Assembly: GCA_965223835.1 (NCBI GenBank)
Contig: CBDCXQ010000001.1
Coordinates: forward strand, 2,232,001 to 2,296,000
DNA from: CAVYXZ01 sp965223835
Lineage (GTDB): Bacteria > Chloroflexota > Anaerolineae > Aggregatilineales > Phototrophicaceae
Length of the DNA stretch: 64,000 nt
Reading direction: 5' to 3'
Below the pieces are notes generated by a model. That model was not told the DNA's origin and did no database searches. It saw only the letters and a program-made list of their open reading frames with translations. Made by a program: the position numbers and the translations under genes. Positions within the stretch are counted from its first letter, which is position 1. Every line of letters begins with the position of its first letter. This document shows positions 8,776-17,099 of this stretch, piece by piece.

Positions 8776-9741
8776 TTATTGATGTTCTGTGATATTGGCT
8801 CGCATTATGATGTCCTGGGGATAATTGCCAAACTCTCTTCCGAACAGATTAATCCCACCGATATGATGTGCATCTGCTTTGATGCCGACGCGCATGGCAA
8901 TATAGGCATTAGTTGACAACCTTAAGTCTGCCAACGTAACTTCGGAAACTCGATTGCCATCGATAAAGCTGCCGTTCTGGGCGATACGCCACATTTTGAG
9001 CAGGCCATATTGCGAATTCCAATCGACCCACCAATTGGGGTTGAGTGTGCCGCGGTCGTTGCCAAAATCTGCCGGGCTGGTCCAGGTCCCAATTTCGACG
9101 TTGTTCACCCACAATGTGATGTCCGACGGCCAATCGTCGGCATGGTTGGGCGCTTCGGAGCAAATCTCCATGCTGAATTGCAAGCTGTCCAATTGTGCAT
9201 CTTGGGGCACGATATTAGGGAAACGATATTCAAGATAGCCCTGTTTGAACCAGAGTATCTGAGCGTGGATACGGTCAGGGTGATAGAAGGTCGCGGGATT
9301 ATCCATTTCACCTATCATGTGATTAACGCCGGCCAGGCCACAGGTTCGGGTAATCTGGCAATCGGTATAGGAGCCGATAGGCATGGCGATCTGGATGGGT
9401 TCTTTGCTGATGGGTTGGGCACAGGGCAGATTGACAATAAACCGGCCAAAGTGGCTGCGCGAACACATCTTCTGGCGGCCCCGATTGGCTGGTTGGAGAT
9501 CAGTATGCACCAGACCAGCTTCTTCCAGTACCCGAATATGCATCGCGACCGTAGTGGCGGGCATTGCTAGCGCAGAGGCGATGTCGTTAACGCTGCGCGT
9601 CTTACCGCATAAGAAGCGGATGATATTTAATCGCGGCTCAGATGCCAATCCTTTGAACAGCGCTTCGGCAGCAGAGGGATCATCATCGATATCGATGATA
9701 TGGTAATCGCTTGAGATTGAATGATTATTGTTGTTTAACAT
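8776..9741 (-). CDS. ArsR-type winged-helix regulator with C-terminal sensor-like domain
   Basis: This 321-residue protein has an N-terminal winged helix (about 24-95) of ArsR/SmtB type: ALFKGLASEPRLNIIRFL, then SVNDIASALAMPATTV and HIRVLEEAGLVHT as recognition helix and wing. Residues 110-320 form a separate domain with no metal-binding Cys cluster. It is rich in Trp and aromatic residues (FNPNWWVDWNSQYGLLKMW) and looks beta-rich, as in ligand-sensing regulators next to sugar transporters. It heads the operon 46 bp before malF, so it probably senses an imported sugar or breakdown product and controls its own promoter at 9839-9867. The HTH assignment is firm; the ligand is inference. Confidence 0.85.
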   Translation of the reverse strand: MLNNNNHSISSDYHIIDIDDDPSAAEALFKGLASEPRLNIIRFLCGKTRSVNDIASALAMPATTVAMHIRVLEEAGLVHTDLQPANRGRQKMCSRSHFGRFIVNLPCAQPISKEPIQIAMPIGSYTDCQITRTCGLAGVNHMIGEMDNPATFYHPDRIHAQILWFKQGYLEYRFPNIVPQDAQLDSLQFSMEICSEAPNHADDWPSDITLWVNNVEIGTWTSPADFGNDRGTLNPNWWVDWNSQYGLLKMWRIAQNGSFIDGNRVSEVTLADLRLSTNAYIAMRVGIKADAHHIGGINLFGREFGNYPQDIIMRANITEHQ

Positions 9742-9756
9742 TTGATCTCAACTGAG

Positions 9757-9836
9757 ACATAAAATTATGTTTAATAACACCTGAATGCCATGTATTTTAC
9801 TTGTGATATGGCGATTTAAAACTAAATAATATGTTT
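9757..9836 (-). promoter_or_regulatory. Candidate operator pair for the ArsR-type regulator
   Basis: Two similar AT-rich boxes follow the promoter on the minus strand. One, AAACATATTATTT (9824-9836), covers the expected transcription start. The other, AAACATAATTTTATGT (9757-9772), contains the perfect inverted repeat ACATAA-N2-TTATGT. Both share AAACATA. Their position right after the -10 box, upstream of a regulator gene, suits autorepression. Binding is not shown by the sequence. Confidence 0.4.
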
Positions 9837-9838
9837 GC

Positions 9839-9867
9839 ATTGTAGCCAAAGCAATTCAAAATGTCAA
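9839..9867 (-). promoter_or_regulatory. Sigma-70-type promoter of the glycan operon
   Basis: On the minus strand TTGACA (9862-9867), a 17-bp spacer and TACAAT (9839-9844) give a near-consensus promoter. The expected start is near 9832, leaving a leader of about 90 nt before the regulator ATG. It would drive the regulator, permeases, binding protein and, after the terminator, the enzymes. Confidence 0.72.
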
Positions 9868-9916
9868 TAAATTGCTGGATTCAAACCGAAAATTGTAATC
9901 CGTTAATATCGCTGTG

Positions 9917-11515
9917 TTATTTACAGGGGGAGGTTTCGGCCAATGCAATGTGCCAAATTCGATTAGTGGTGAGTTGAGTGCAGACTGTCTTTACACCGTT
10001 CGGCCAGATGATTCTGACCATCTCAAGATTAGATTGTCCCAGTCCAAAATGTAATGTTGTGTCGTTTCCGGCTCCCATGCTAGACCCGCTTTTCACTTCA
10101 CGCATTTGCGTATGACCATCTTGGGTTGTGACGAGAACGTGCGTGCCGATCGCATCTCGATTCACATCCTCCGCTCCCTCCAACCGAAGGCCGAGCCAGT
10201 GATGATCCGATTGTTGACCGAGTTCATTGCGGAACAGGCGATAGCCTTCATTCCAATGACCGACAACGTAATCGACAAAACCATCATTGTTATAGTCAGC
10301 CGTTGCGAACCCCATGCTGGGAGCTTGCTGCCAATGTGTTTCAAACGCTATTGACGTGAACGACCCGTTCTGGTTATTGTGAAACAGACCATCATAAAAG
10401 GGATACAACATTCCTGCCTGACCATAGTAGGGTGCCAGTCCGGTGGCCGCGAGATAGAGGTCGAGCCAGCCATCATTGTCATAATCTAAAAAGGCGGTTC
10501 CCCAACCAACGGTTTTCTCGGTTTCATAGCCCACCCCGGCGCGCTCGGCCATATCCTGAAAGGTGCCATCGCCCTGATTTTGCAGCAGCACCATTGGCTT
10601 AATCATGTTTGAGAAATACAGATCAAGGTCGCCATCGTTGTCATAATCGCCGGTTGCCAGACCCATACCATGCGCAACAATCTGAGTTCGTGATTGGGCT
10701 GATACATCGGTCCAGCACCATCCAGCACAGCCCGCGCCATCATTACGCCAGAGCACATTGCCGATCGGATTATTGACTTTGTCATTGACGACGTAGAGGT
10801 CAAGATCGCCGTCATTATCATAGTCGATAAAACTGGCGGCAAAACCAGCGCCGAGCAACTTGCTATAATCTAGCAGATATGAAACATCCTGAAAGGTGCC
10901 ATCGCCTTGATTGTGATAGAGTACATCCTGACTCAAAGCAAGATCGAAGGGATCGCACGCGTGTTGGCATGACCAGTTGGTGACGTATAGGTCGAGATAA
11001 CCATCATTGTCATAATCGGCCCAGGCAGATGTTGTTCCTTTGCGCATATCACCGACACCGGCGGCATCAGTAACATCCTGGAAGGCCTCACCATGGCGGT
11101 TACGAAATAGACGGTTGGCACCCAGATTTAAAACATAAAGGTCGCGCCAACCATCGTTATCATAATCAGCCCACACTGCCCCACCACTGGGTACGTTGGT
11201 GATGGCAACCTGGTCAGATTGAGCAGCGACTGCAAATGTGCCATCTTGTTGATTAACATACAGAGTGTTTGGTTCAAGATTACCGGTGACGTACAGGTCA
11301 ACCCAGCCATCATTATTAAAGTCACCCCAGGCTTGACCCGTTGCGAGGTAGCCATTGGCATAGGGATCAAGCACATCTTCATGCCAGATAGCCCGGTGGC
11401 GGGCATGGATGCCTGCTGCATCACTTACATCAATAAATAGTACGGGACGGGGCTGAGCGGTTAAAGTTGAAATCGCCAGTGTTAATGCAATTGGAAGGTA
11501 TAGTTGGGGCTTCAT
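9917..11515 (-). CDS. Secreted FG-GAP/VCBS repeat protein with ASPIC/UnbV C-terminus (CRTAC1-like)
   Basis: This 532-residue protein starts with a signal peptide (MKPQLYLPIALTLAISTLTA). About eight repeats containing DYDNDG, DFNNDG or DYNNDG follow, each ending in a DLYV-like strand. This is the Ca-binding loop pattern of FG-GAP/VCBS beta-propellers. The C-terminal 90 residues (IGTHVLVTTQDG, REVKSGSSMGAGND, IIWPNGVKT) match the ASPIC/UnbV domain. The architecture is that of the CRTAC1 family, whose bacterial members are extracellular and mostly of unknown function, with proposed roles in adhesion or carbohydrate contact. It is adjacent to, but probably transcribed apart from, the glycan operon: 175 bp and a strong promoter separate them. 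The DNA repeats here are codon repeats, not a CRISPR array. Confidence 0.88.
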   Translation of the reverse strand: MKPQLYLPIALTLAISTLTAQPRPVLFIDVSDAAGIHARHRAIWHEDVLDPYANGYLATGQAWGDFNNDGWVDLYVTGNLEPNTLYVNQQDGTFAVAAQSDQVAITNVPSGGAVWADYDNDGWRDLYVLNLGANRLFRNRHGEAFQDVTDAAGVGDMRKGTTSAWADYDNDGYLDLYVTNWSCQHACDPFDLALSQDVLYHNQGDGTFQDVSYLLDYSKLLGAGFAASFIDYDNDGDLDLYVVNDKVNNPIGNVLWRNDGAGCAGWCWTDVSAQSRTQIVAHGMGLATGDYDNDGDLDLYFSNMIKPMVLLQNQGDGTFQDMAERAGVGYETEKTVGWGTAFLDYDNDGWLDLYLAATGLAPYYGQAGMLYPFYDGLFHNNQNGSFTSIAFETHWQQAPSMGFATADYNNDGFVDYVVGHWNEGYRLFRNELGQQSDHHWLGLRLEGAEDVNRDAIGTHVLVTTQDGHTQMREVKSGSSMGAGNDTTLHFGLGQSNLEMVRIIWPNGVKTVCTQLTTNRIWHIALAETSPCK

Positions 11516-11548
11516 TAAAAGATTCCAGATGACAAATTATTACATCAT

Positions 11549-11710
11549 TTAGTCTGAAAGCATGTGTCCGTGCTCCGAAAAACTGCGTTTACGACATAGT
11601 TCGAGGAAATACAATCCACACAGGGCTGTGACCAGCAAATAGTACATGATTCCAACGTCCAGTACAGTGTTAAAACCGGCGAGAATTGACAATGTGATTG
11701 GCCCAACCAA
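11549..11710 (-). pseudogene. Remnant of a membrane-protein gene, C-terminal end only
   Basis: On the minus strand this frame encodes about 53 residues with two hydrophobic stretches (GPITLSILAGFNTVLDVGIM and YYLLVTALCGLYFL) and a polar tail ending RSFSEHGHMLSD. A stop lies directly upstream. In another frame just before it, SWFGGIMTVFDW reads as if it should join on, which points to a frameshift in a former longer gene. No family can be named. A genuine very small membrane protein with a TTG start is the alternative. Confidence 0.35.
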
Positions 11711-11760
11711 TCAAACACAGTCATAATTCCACCAAACCACGATGTGAGGATATCGACTGG

Positions 11761-11790
11761 ATTATAACATGGATGCCACAATGTGCTCAA
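11761..11790 (-). promoter_or_regulatory. Promoter candidate reading toward the CRTAC1-like gene
   Basis: On the minus strand TTGAGC (11785-11790), an 18-bp spacer and TATAAT (11761-11766) form a good sigma-70 match. It would give a leader of about 240 nt, covering the remnant at 11549-11710, before the CRTAC1-like gene. Confidence 0.5.
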
Positions 11791-11831
11791 CTGTTGCAGT
11801 CAAAACTGTGGTTGCATAATGTCAACAACGG

Positions 11832-11859
11832 TTGCATTTCATTGATGAACGGGTATATT
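11832..11859 (+). promoter_or_regulatory. Promoter of the P-type ATPase gene
   Basis: TTGCAT (11832-11837), a 16-bp spacer and TATATT (11854-11859) lie just upstream of the ATPase gene. The expected start leaves a leader of about 20 nt containing an AAGGA ribosome site. Together with the opposing box at 11761-11790, the 370-bp gap 11516-11885 looks like a divergent promoter region plus a gene remnant. Confidence 0.55.
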
Positions 11860-11885
11860 TGCAATGAGGGGGTAAGGATTCGATT

Positions 11886-14426
11886 ATGGCAACCACAAAG
11901 CAAGAAAATGCCCAACTGACTGGCCTCAATGAAGCAGACGTTTTAGAACGGCGACGGCAGGGCCAAGGCAATAATATTCGGCTGGAGACGAGCCGATCTT
12001 ACGCGGACATCATTCGTCATAACGTGCTAAACGTTATCAACATCATACTATTCGCGATCGGCGGCGTGATGATCGCTATTGGCCGAGTCGGCGATGCTGT
12101 CACAACAGTGGGATTGATTGTCTTCAATGTGATCATTGGTGTGTATCAAGAAATCCGGGCCAAGCAACAACTGGATGAAATCGCGTTATTGTCCCGCCCG
12201 AAAATCACGGTCATCCGTGATAGTCAGCATAAAACAGTTGATCCATCGGAACTGGTCGTCGGAGATGTCATCGTCATTCGTGCTGGTGATCAGATGGTGG
12301 TTGATGGATTGGTGGTCGGTGACGGTAAGGTTGACGTTGATGAATCCATGCTGACAGGCGAGTCCGATTTGATCGCCAAGGTCGCAGGTGATGAGATCTT
12401 GTCAGGCAGTTTCTGCGTGGCCGGTTCAGCGTTATATGAGGCCACTGGGGTAGGTGAGGAAAGTTTCGCTAACAAGCTCACCGCGAATGCCCGTAAATTT
12501 TCCGTTGCCTATACGCCGCTTCAGCGTGAGATTAATTTTCTGCTGCGGCTGTTGCTGTTGCTGGCGATGTTTATTGGGGCAACAATGTTTATAGGCGCAT
12601 TGATTGCCAATCTGCCGTTTTTGCGGCAGGTACAGATGGCAGCCGTGGTCGCAGGATTGGTGCCCAATGGCCTGTTTTTCATGGTGATTCTGGCATATGC
12701 GATGGGCGCGTTGCGTATCGTCCAACGGGGCGCGTTGGTTCAGCAGTCCAATGCAGTGGAGTCGTTGAGCAATGTCACGGTGTTATGTACAGATAAGACC
12801 GGTACGCTGACTGCTAACAAAATCAACTATCACGATGTCTATCCAATTCAGCGAGATAAGGCTGAACTCCAACAATTGCTTGGCACGTTTGCCCGCAGTG
12901 CCAGCGCGACCAACAAAACGTCGGAAGCATTGATCGCTGGGCTTGAGGGCCAGAAAGTTGATCCGATCGATGAAGTGCCGTTTTCCTCGGCACTTAAATG
13001 GAGCGCATTGGCATTTGATAATGAAGCGATGCGTGGCGTTTACGTTATGGGGGCGCTGGCGATGCTACGTAACCAACTCGACATCACCGCTGAAGCCCGC
13101 CAACAGATGGAGGCCTGGGCAGAGCAGGGATTGCGTGTGCTGGTGTTCGCCCATAACCCGCATGTCACGACGCTCCACAATGCCGATGATGAACCGGAAC
13201 TTCCGCCATTGACGCTGCTGGGTCTGATTAGCTTAAGCGATGAACTGCGCCCGCACCTTCAAGAGGCAATCAATGATTTTTCGACCAATGGAATTGAGTT
13301 GAAGGTAATTTCTGGGGACGATCCGCAAACGGTGGCGGCGCTGGCTAGACAGGCGGGTCTGGCTGACGACCTGAAATTTGTCTCTGGCCCGGACCTGGCG
13401 ACGATGGATGATGTGCAGTTTGCGCAGGTTGCAGCGGAATCGACCGTGTTTGGACGGATTACGCCCGACCAGAAAGAGCGTTTGGTGGAGGCACTGCGGC
13501 AGCAAGGGCACTACGTTGCGATGATCGGCGATGGGGTGAACGATGTCCTGTCACTCAAGAAGGCCAACCTGGGCATTGCGATGGAGAGTGGCAGCGCCGC
13601 TACCAGAGGTGTGGCGGACATGATTCTCATTAATGATTCGTTTAGTGCTTTGCCTGCGGCATTTACTGAAGGGCAACGCATTATTAATGGCATGAAAGAT
13701 ATTCTGCGTCTGTTTATCACGCGAGTATTGTATGCTGCCTTGCTCATCATTGCGATTGACCTTATCGGGTTGGGGTTTCCGTTTATCCCCAAACAGAATG
13801 CGCTGTTAGTGGGGCTTTCGGTTGGCTTGCCCACGCTGGCGCTGGCGGTTTGGGCGCGGCCTGGCCCGGTGCCGCGCCATGGGATGCTGCGTGAGATTGG
13901 TCATTTTGTCGTACCGGCGGCGCTATCGGTGACACTTTTTGGTGTTATCGTTTATGTACTGGCGTTCTATGTTGGCATTATCTCCGCCGCGCCTGACCTG
14001 CCTGCCACCCCGGAAACAATAGCAGGCTTTCGAGAATATTTTGGGATCGACTATTCACTGACGTCAATCGATCAAGTGCGAGCGGAACTGGCCCACATCA
14101 TCGCGCAAACTTCGCTGACCACGTTTACGGTGTTTGCCAGCCTTTTACTGGTCGTATTTGTCGAGCCGCCGCTTGAATTCTTCGTGGGTGGTGACGAGTA
14201 TAGTGGTGACTGGCGACCGACCATTCTGGCAATTGTGATGCTGTTGGTCTACCTGTTTATCGCGGTCTATGAACCGACGCTGGCCTTCTTCGAGATGGTT
14301 GATTTGCCGATTCTGGCATTTGTCGCCATCGCCCTCATCACCATCATCTGGATGTTGCTGCTGCGGATGGCCTGGCGACGTAATTGGCTTGAACGCTTCT
14401 TGCAAACCGAGGGGTTTACTGACTGA
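11886..14426 (+). CDS. CtpE-like cation-transporting P-type ATPase
   Basis: This 846-residue integral membrane pump has all P-type ATPase landmarks: DESMLTGESD (actuator loop, about 155), CTDKTGTLT with the phosphorylated Asp near residue 303, and MIGDGVNDVLSLKKA (about 545). Six or more membrane helices flank them. The overall pattern resembles the CtpE branch, for which calcium transport is reported in mycobacteria. In helix 4, where SERCA-type pumps read PEGL and the Glu binds the ion, this protein reads VPNGL, so a main cation ligand appears replaced and the transported ion is open. The ATG has AAGGA upstream. It is a single-gene unit with its own promoter and convergent to the CoA-transferase gene, 30 bp away. 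Confidence 0.88.
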   Translation: MATTKQENAQLTGLNEADVLERRRQGQGNNIRLETSRSYADIIRHNVLNVINIILFAIGGVMIAIGRVGDAVTTVGLIVFNVIIGVYQEIRAKQQLDEIALLSRPKITVIRDSQHKTVDPSELVVGDVIVIRAGDQMVVDGLVVGDGKVDVDESMLTGESDLIAKVAGDEILSGSFCVAGSALYEATGVGEESFANKLTANARKFSVAYTPLQREINFLLRLLLLLAMFIGATMFIGALIANLPFLRQVQMAAVVAGLVPNGLFFMVILAYAMGALRIVQRGALVQQSNAVESLSNVTVLCTDKTGTLTANKINYHDVYPIQRDKAELQQLLGTFARSASATNKTSEALIAGLEGQKVDPIDEVPFSSALKWSALAFDNEAMRGVYVMGALAMLRNQLDITAEARQQMEAWAEQGLRVLVFAHNPHVTTLHNADDEPELPPLTLLGLISLSDELRPHLQEAINDFSTNGIELKVISGDDPQTVAALARQAGLADDLKFVSGPDLATMDDVQFAQVAAESTVFGRITPDQKERLVEALRQQGHYVAMIGDGVNDVLSLKKANLGIAMESGSAATRGVADMILINDSFSALPAAFTEGQRIINGMKDILRLFITRVLYAALLIIAIDLIGLGFPFIPKQNALLVGLSVGLPTLALAVWARPGPVPRHGMLREIGHFVVPAALSVTLFGVIVYVLAFYVGIISAAPDLPATPETIAGFREYFGIDYSLTSIDQVRAELAHIIAQTSLTTFTVFASLLLVVFVEPPLEFFVGGDEYSGDWRPTILAIVMLLVYLFIAVYEPTLAFFEMVDLPILAFVAIALITIIWMLLLRMAWRRNWLERFLQTEGFTD

Positions 14427-14456
14427 TAATTCCAGGTTGCCTGCTTATAAGACAAT

Positions 14457-15806
14457 TTAGCTTTTCAAGTCAACCAGAAATTGAGCGGAGGTTTGTGCTT
14501 GGACTTGATCGCGGGTTACACCCGGCATGAGTTCAACAAGGCAAAGTTGACCATCCACAAATTTGAACACCGCGAGATCCGTGATAATCATATCGACCGC
14601 GTTGGTGGCGGTGAGCGGCAGCGTGCATTCCGGCACAATCTTGGGGCTGCCATCGCGGTTGGTGTGGGTCATGGTGATGATGAGGCGGCGGGCACCGGCG
14701 GCCAGATCCATCGCACCGCCGACGCCAAGCAGGGGTTTGCCGGGCACTGCCCAGTTGGCAAGATTACCATTTTGATCGACCTGCAATCCACCCATAATCG
14801 CCACATCGATGTGTCCGCCACGAATCATAGCGAACGAATCGGCGCTGTCGAAGTAGCTGCTGCCGGGCAGGGCCGTCACAGGTATTTTGCCCGCGTTCAC
14901 CGGGTAATCCAATGCGCCACCAGCTTCGGGTGCCGGGCCAACCCCCAACATGCCATTTTCTGTGTGGAGGATGACGCCGTGTTCGCGTGTGATTAAGTCG
15001 GCGACCAGCGTGGGAATGCCGACGCCCAGGTTGACAACATCGCCCGGATGCAATTCGGCCAGCGCCCGTTGCGCGATGTTCATGCGGCTTTCATCAGCGT
15101 TCCGGCGGCTGTCCGTCACCGACGCCGAGGTTCCGAGGTCTTTTAACGTAGTGTGAGCTTGCACCAGATAATCGACATAATTACCGGAAGTATGAATCTG
15201 GTTCGGGTCTAGTGTACAGATTGGGACAATGTTTTCTACTTCAGCAATCACCAGATCAGCTGCGGTCGCCATCGCTTTGTTGAAGTTTTGTTCGGTCATG
15301 CGGTAAATGAGATTGCCAGCGGTATCCGCAGTCCAGGCGCGTAAGAGAGCGACATTCGCCCGCAGCGCCGGGACAAATACCTGTGGTTGGCCGTTTATCA
15401 CCTTCGTCTCGCCGTTTTCGGCGAACACCGTGCCAGCGGCAGTTGGCGTATAAAATCCACCAATGCCTGCGCCGCCCGCACGAATGGCCTCAGCGAGTGA
15501 ACCCTGCGGCATGAGTTTAAATTCGATGGAACCACTCTGGGCGGCTGCCACCGCTTCCGGGTTGCTGGTGAAAAAGGAACCAATTGCCTTCTTGATTTGC
15601 CCATTACGCAACAATCGCCCGCCGCCCAGTCCGGGTTCGCCAACGTTATTGGCGATGTATGTCAGGTTGGTAACTTCGGTATCGGCGAGAGCGTGCATGA
15701 TGTGTACCGGGTTGCCCGTCATGCCAAACCCGCCAACCATGATCGTATTACCTGTTTTGATCAGTGCGGCGGCTTCAGCCGGTGAGATTTGCGGGACTGA
15801 TTTCAT
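14457..15806 (-). CDS. Fused A+B 3-oxoacid CoA-transferase
   Basis: This 449-residue protein joins both subunits of a type I CoA-transferase, as in SCOT. The A part (about 5-230) includes NTIMVGGFGMTGNP and GGAGIGGFYTPT. The B part (about 240-445) includes NLGVGIPTLVAD and HTENGMLGVGP, whose Glu (about 283) is the CoA-thioester-forming catalytic residue. It moves CoA from succinyl-CoA to a 3-oxoacid such as acetoacetate or 3-oxoadipate. Its ATG overlaps the stop of the thiolase gene by 4 bp. The pair could complete 3-oxoadipate or acetoacetate breakdown to acetyl-CoA; the sequence does not decide which. In many bacteria the two halves are separate genes (pcaIJ, scoAB). Confidence 0.9.
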   Translation of the reverse strand: MKSVPQISPAEAAALIKTGNTIMVGGFGMTGNPVHIMHALADTEVTNLTYIANNVGEPGLGGGRLLRNGQIKKAIGSFFTSNPEAVAAAQSGSIEFKLMPQGSLAEAIRAGGAGIGGFYTPTAAGTVFAENGETKVINGQPQVFVPALRANVALLRAWTADTAGNLIYRMTEQNFNKAMATAADLVIAEVENIVPICTLDPNQIHTSGNYVDYLVQAHTTLKDLGTSASVTDSRRNADESRMNIAQRALAELHPGDVVNLGVGIPTLVADLITREHGVILHTENGMLGVGPAPEAGGALDYPVNAGKIPVTALPGSSYFDSADSFAMIRGGHIDVAIMGGLQVDQNGNLANWAVPGKPLLGVGGAMDLAAGARRLIITMTHTNRDGSPKIVPECTLPLTATNAVDMIITDLAVFKFVDGQLCLVELMPGVTRDQVQAQTSAQFLVDLKS

Positions 15807-17080
15807 GTTAAACCTACCCGTTCAATGAGGGTGGCCTCACCCTGACCGACACCCACGCAGAGTGTTGCCAGTCCATAGCGCATGGATTGACCGACAGCCG
15901 CCCGTCGCTGCATTTCGTAGATCAGGGTCGTCAGGATGCGTGCGCCGGAACAACCCAGCGGATGACCTAGCGCAATGGCACCGCCATTGACGTTGGTGAT
16001 GGCTGGATTCAATTCCAATTCACGCATCACGGCAATCGACTGGACGGCGAAGGCTTCGTTTAGTTCAACCAGGTCAATGTCGGTGATGTCAAGTCCGTTG
16101 CGGGCCAATACCTTGCGAGTGGCGGCTACCGGTCCCATTCCCATCACTTGTGGATCTATGCCGCTGGCTGCCGATCCCACCCAACGGGCAAGCGGTTGTA
16201 TGCCGATTTCCTCGGCTTTCGCCTGCGACATCAATACCAGTGCACAGGCTCCGTCGTTGATGCCGCTGGAGTTGCCCGCAGTGATCGTTCCGCCATCGCG
16301 AAATGCAGGGCGCAGCTTGCTCAATTTTTCTAAATCGGTTGCGACCTCATACCCAGCGACAGTCTTGCGATAGAAGGGGTGTTCGTCAGTATCGACCACC
16401 AGCGGATCACCTCGTAGTTGCGGAACGTGAACGGGTATGACCTCACGCTGAAAATATCCATTATTGATGGCTTTGACGGCCCGCTCCTGGCTGTACAATG
16501 CCAAGCGATCCTGTTCTTCACGGGTGATTTCGCCACCTGAAATTTCGCCTGTGCAACTCATTTCATAGATATTTTCCGCCGTTTCCCCCATGCTCTCCAA
16601 TGGGAACATAGCTTCCAGCGCTGGATTAGGGTAACGCCAACCAAGAGTCGTGTCCCAACCAGTAATATTGCCCGACGGCCCGAAGCCAGTCGGGTTCTTG
16701 GGTAAGGAATATGGTGCACGGGTCATACTCTCGACGCCGCCCGCCACAAACACATCACCTTCGCCGCATTTGATGGCCCGTGCCGCCTGATTGACCGCAT
16801 TGAGTCCGCTAGCACACAACCGATTGAATGTGACCCCGGCGACATGATGTGGCAGCCCTGCCAGCAGCAAGCCCATACGAGCCACATTGCGATTGTCTTC
16901 ACCCGCTTGATTGGCACAACCCATGTAAACTTCTTCGATGATGGCAGGGTCAATCCCAGCCCTTGTGACTGCCGCCCTTATCACGAGTGCGGCCATATCA
17001 TCAGGCCGAATATTCGAAAGAGCACCGCGAATCTTGCCAATCGGTGTACGAACCGCGCTGACGATCACCACCTCGGTCAT
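15803..17080 (-). CDS. Acetyl-CoA acetyltransferase / 3-oxoadipyl-CoA thiolase-like
   Basis: This 425-residue thiolase has the nucleophilic Cys in NRLCASGLNAVNQAA (about residue 88), the catalytic His in GGAIALGHPLGCSGAR, and the second active-site Cys in LCVGVGQGEA (about 407). ELNEAFAVQSIAV is also typical. The CVGVGQG form and the length lean towards the PcaF/degradative class, but acetoacetyl-CoA thiolases look similar. It cleaves a 3-oxoacyl-CoA made by the downstream CoA-transferase (4-bp gene overlap) to acetyl-CoA. It lies 19 bp after the VOC gene in the same operon. Confidence 0.9.
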   Translation of the reverse strand: MTEVVIVSAVRTPIGKIRGALSNIRPDDMAALVIRAAVTRAGIDPAIIEEVYMGCANQAGEDNRNVARMGLLLAGLPHHVAGVTFNRLCASGLNAVNQAARAIKCGEGDVFVAGGVESMTRAPYSLPKNPTGFGPSGNITGWDTTLGWRYPNPALEAMFPLESMGETAENIYEMSCTGEISGGEITREEQDRLALYSQERAVKAINNGYFQREVIPVHVPQLRGDPLVVDTDEHPFYRKTVAGYEVATDLEKLSKLRPAFRDGGTITAGNSSGINDGACALVLMSQAKAEEIGIQPLARWVGSAASGIDPQVMGMGPVAATRKVLARNGLDITDIDLVELNEAFAVQSIAVMRELELNPAITNVNGGAIALGHPLGCSGARILTTLIYEMQRRAAVGQSMRYGLATLCVGVGQGEATLIERVGLT

Positions 17081-17099
17081 CGGATTGCCTTTCCAGTTC

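Noticed and set aside
10100..11400. Regularly spaced repeats that might suggest a CRISPR array
   Set aside because: The repeats are codons for DYDNDG-type Ca loops in the FG-GAP protein; spacing and sequence vary with the protein repeat.
11545..11790. An 81-codon minus-strand frame in the gap before the P-type ATPase
   Set aside because: Its sequence is not protein-like beyond the SWFGGIMTVFDW piece, which seems to join the other frame used for the remnant.
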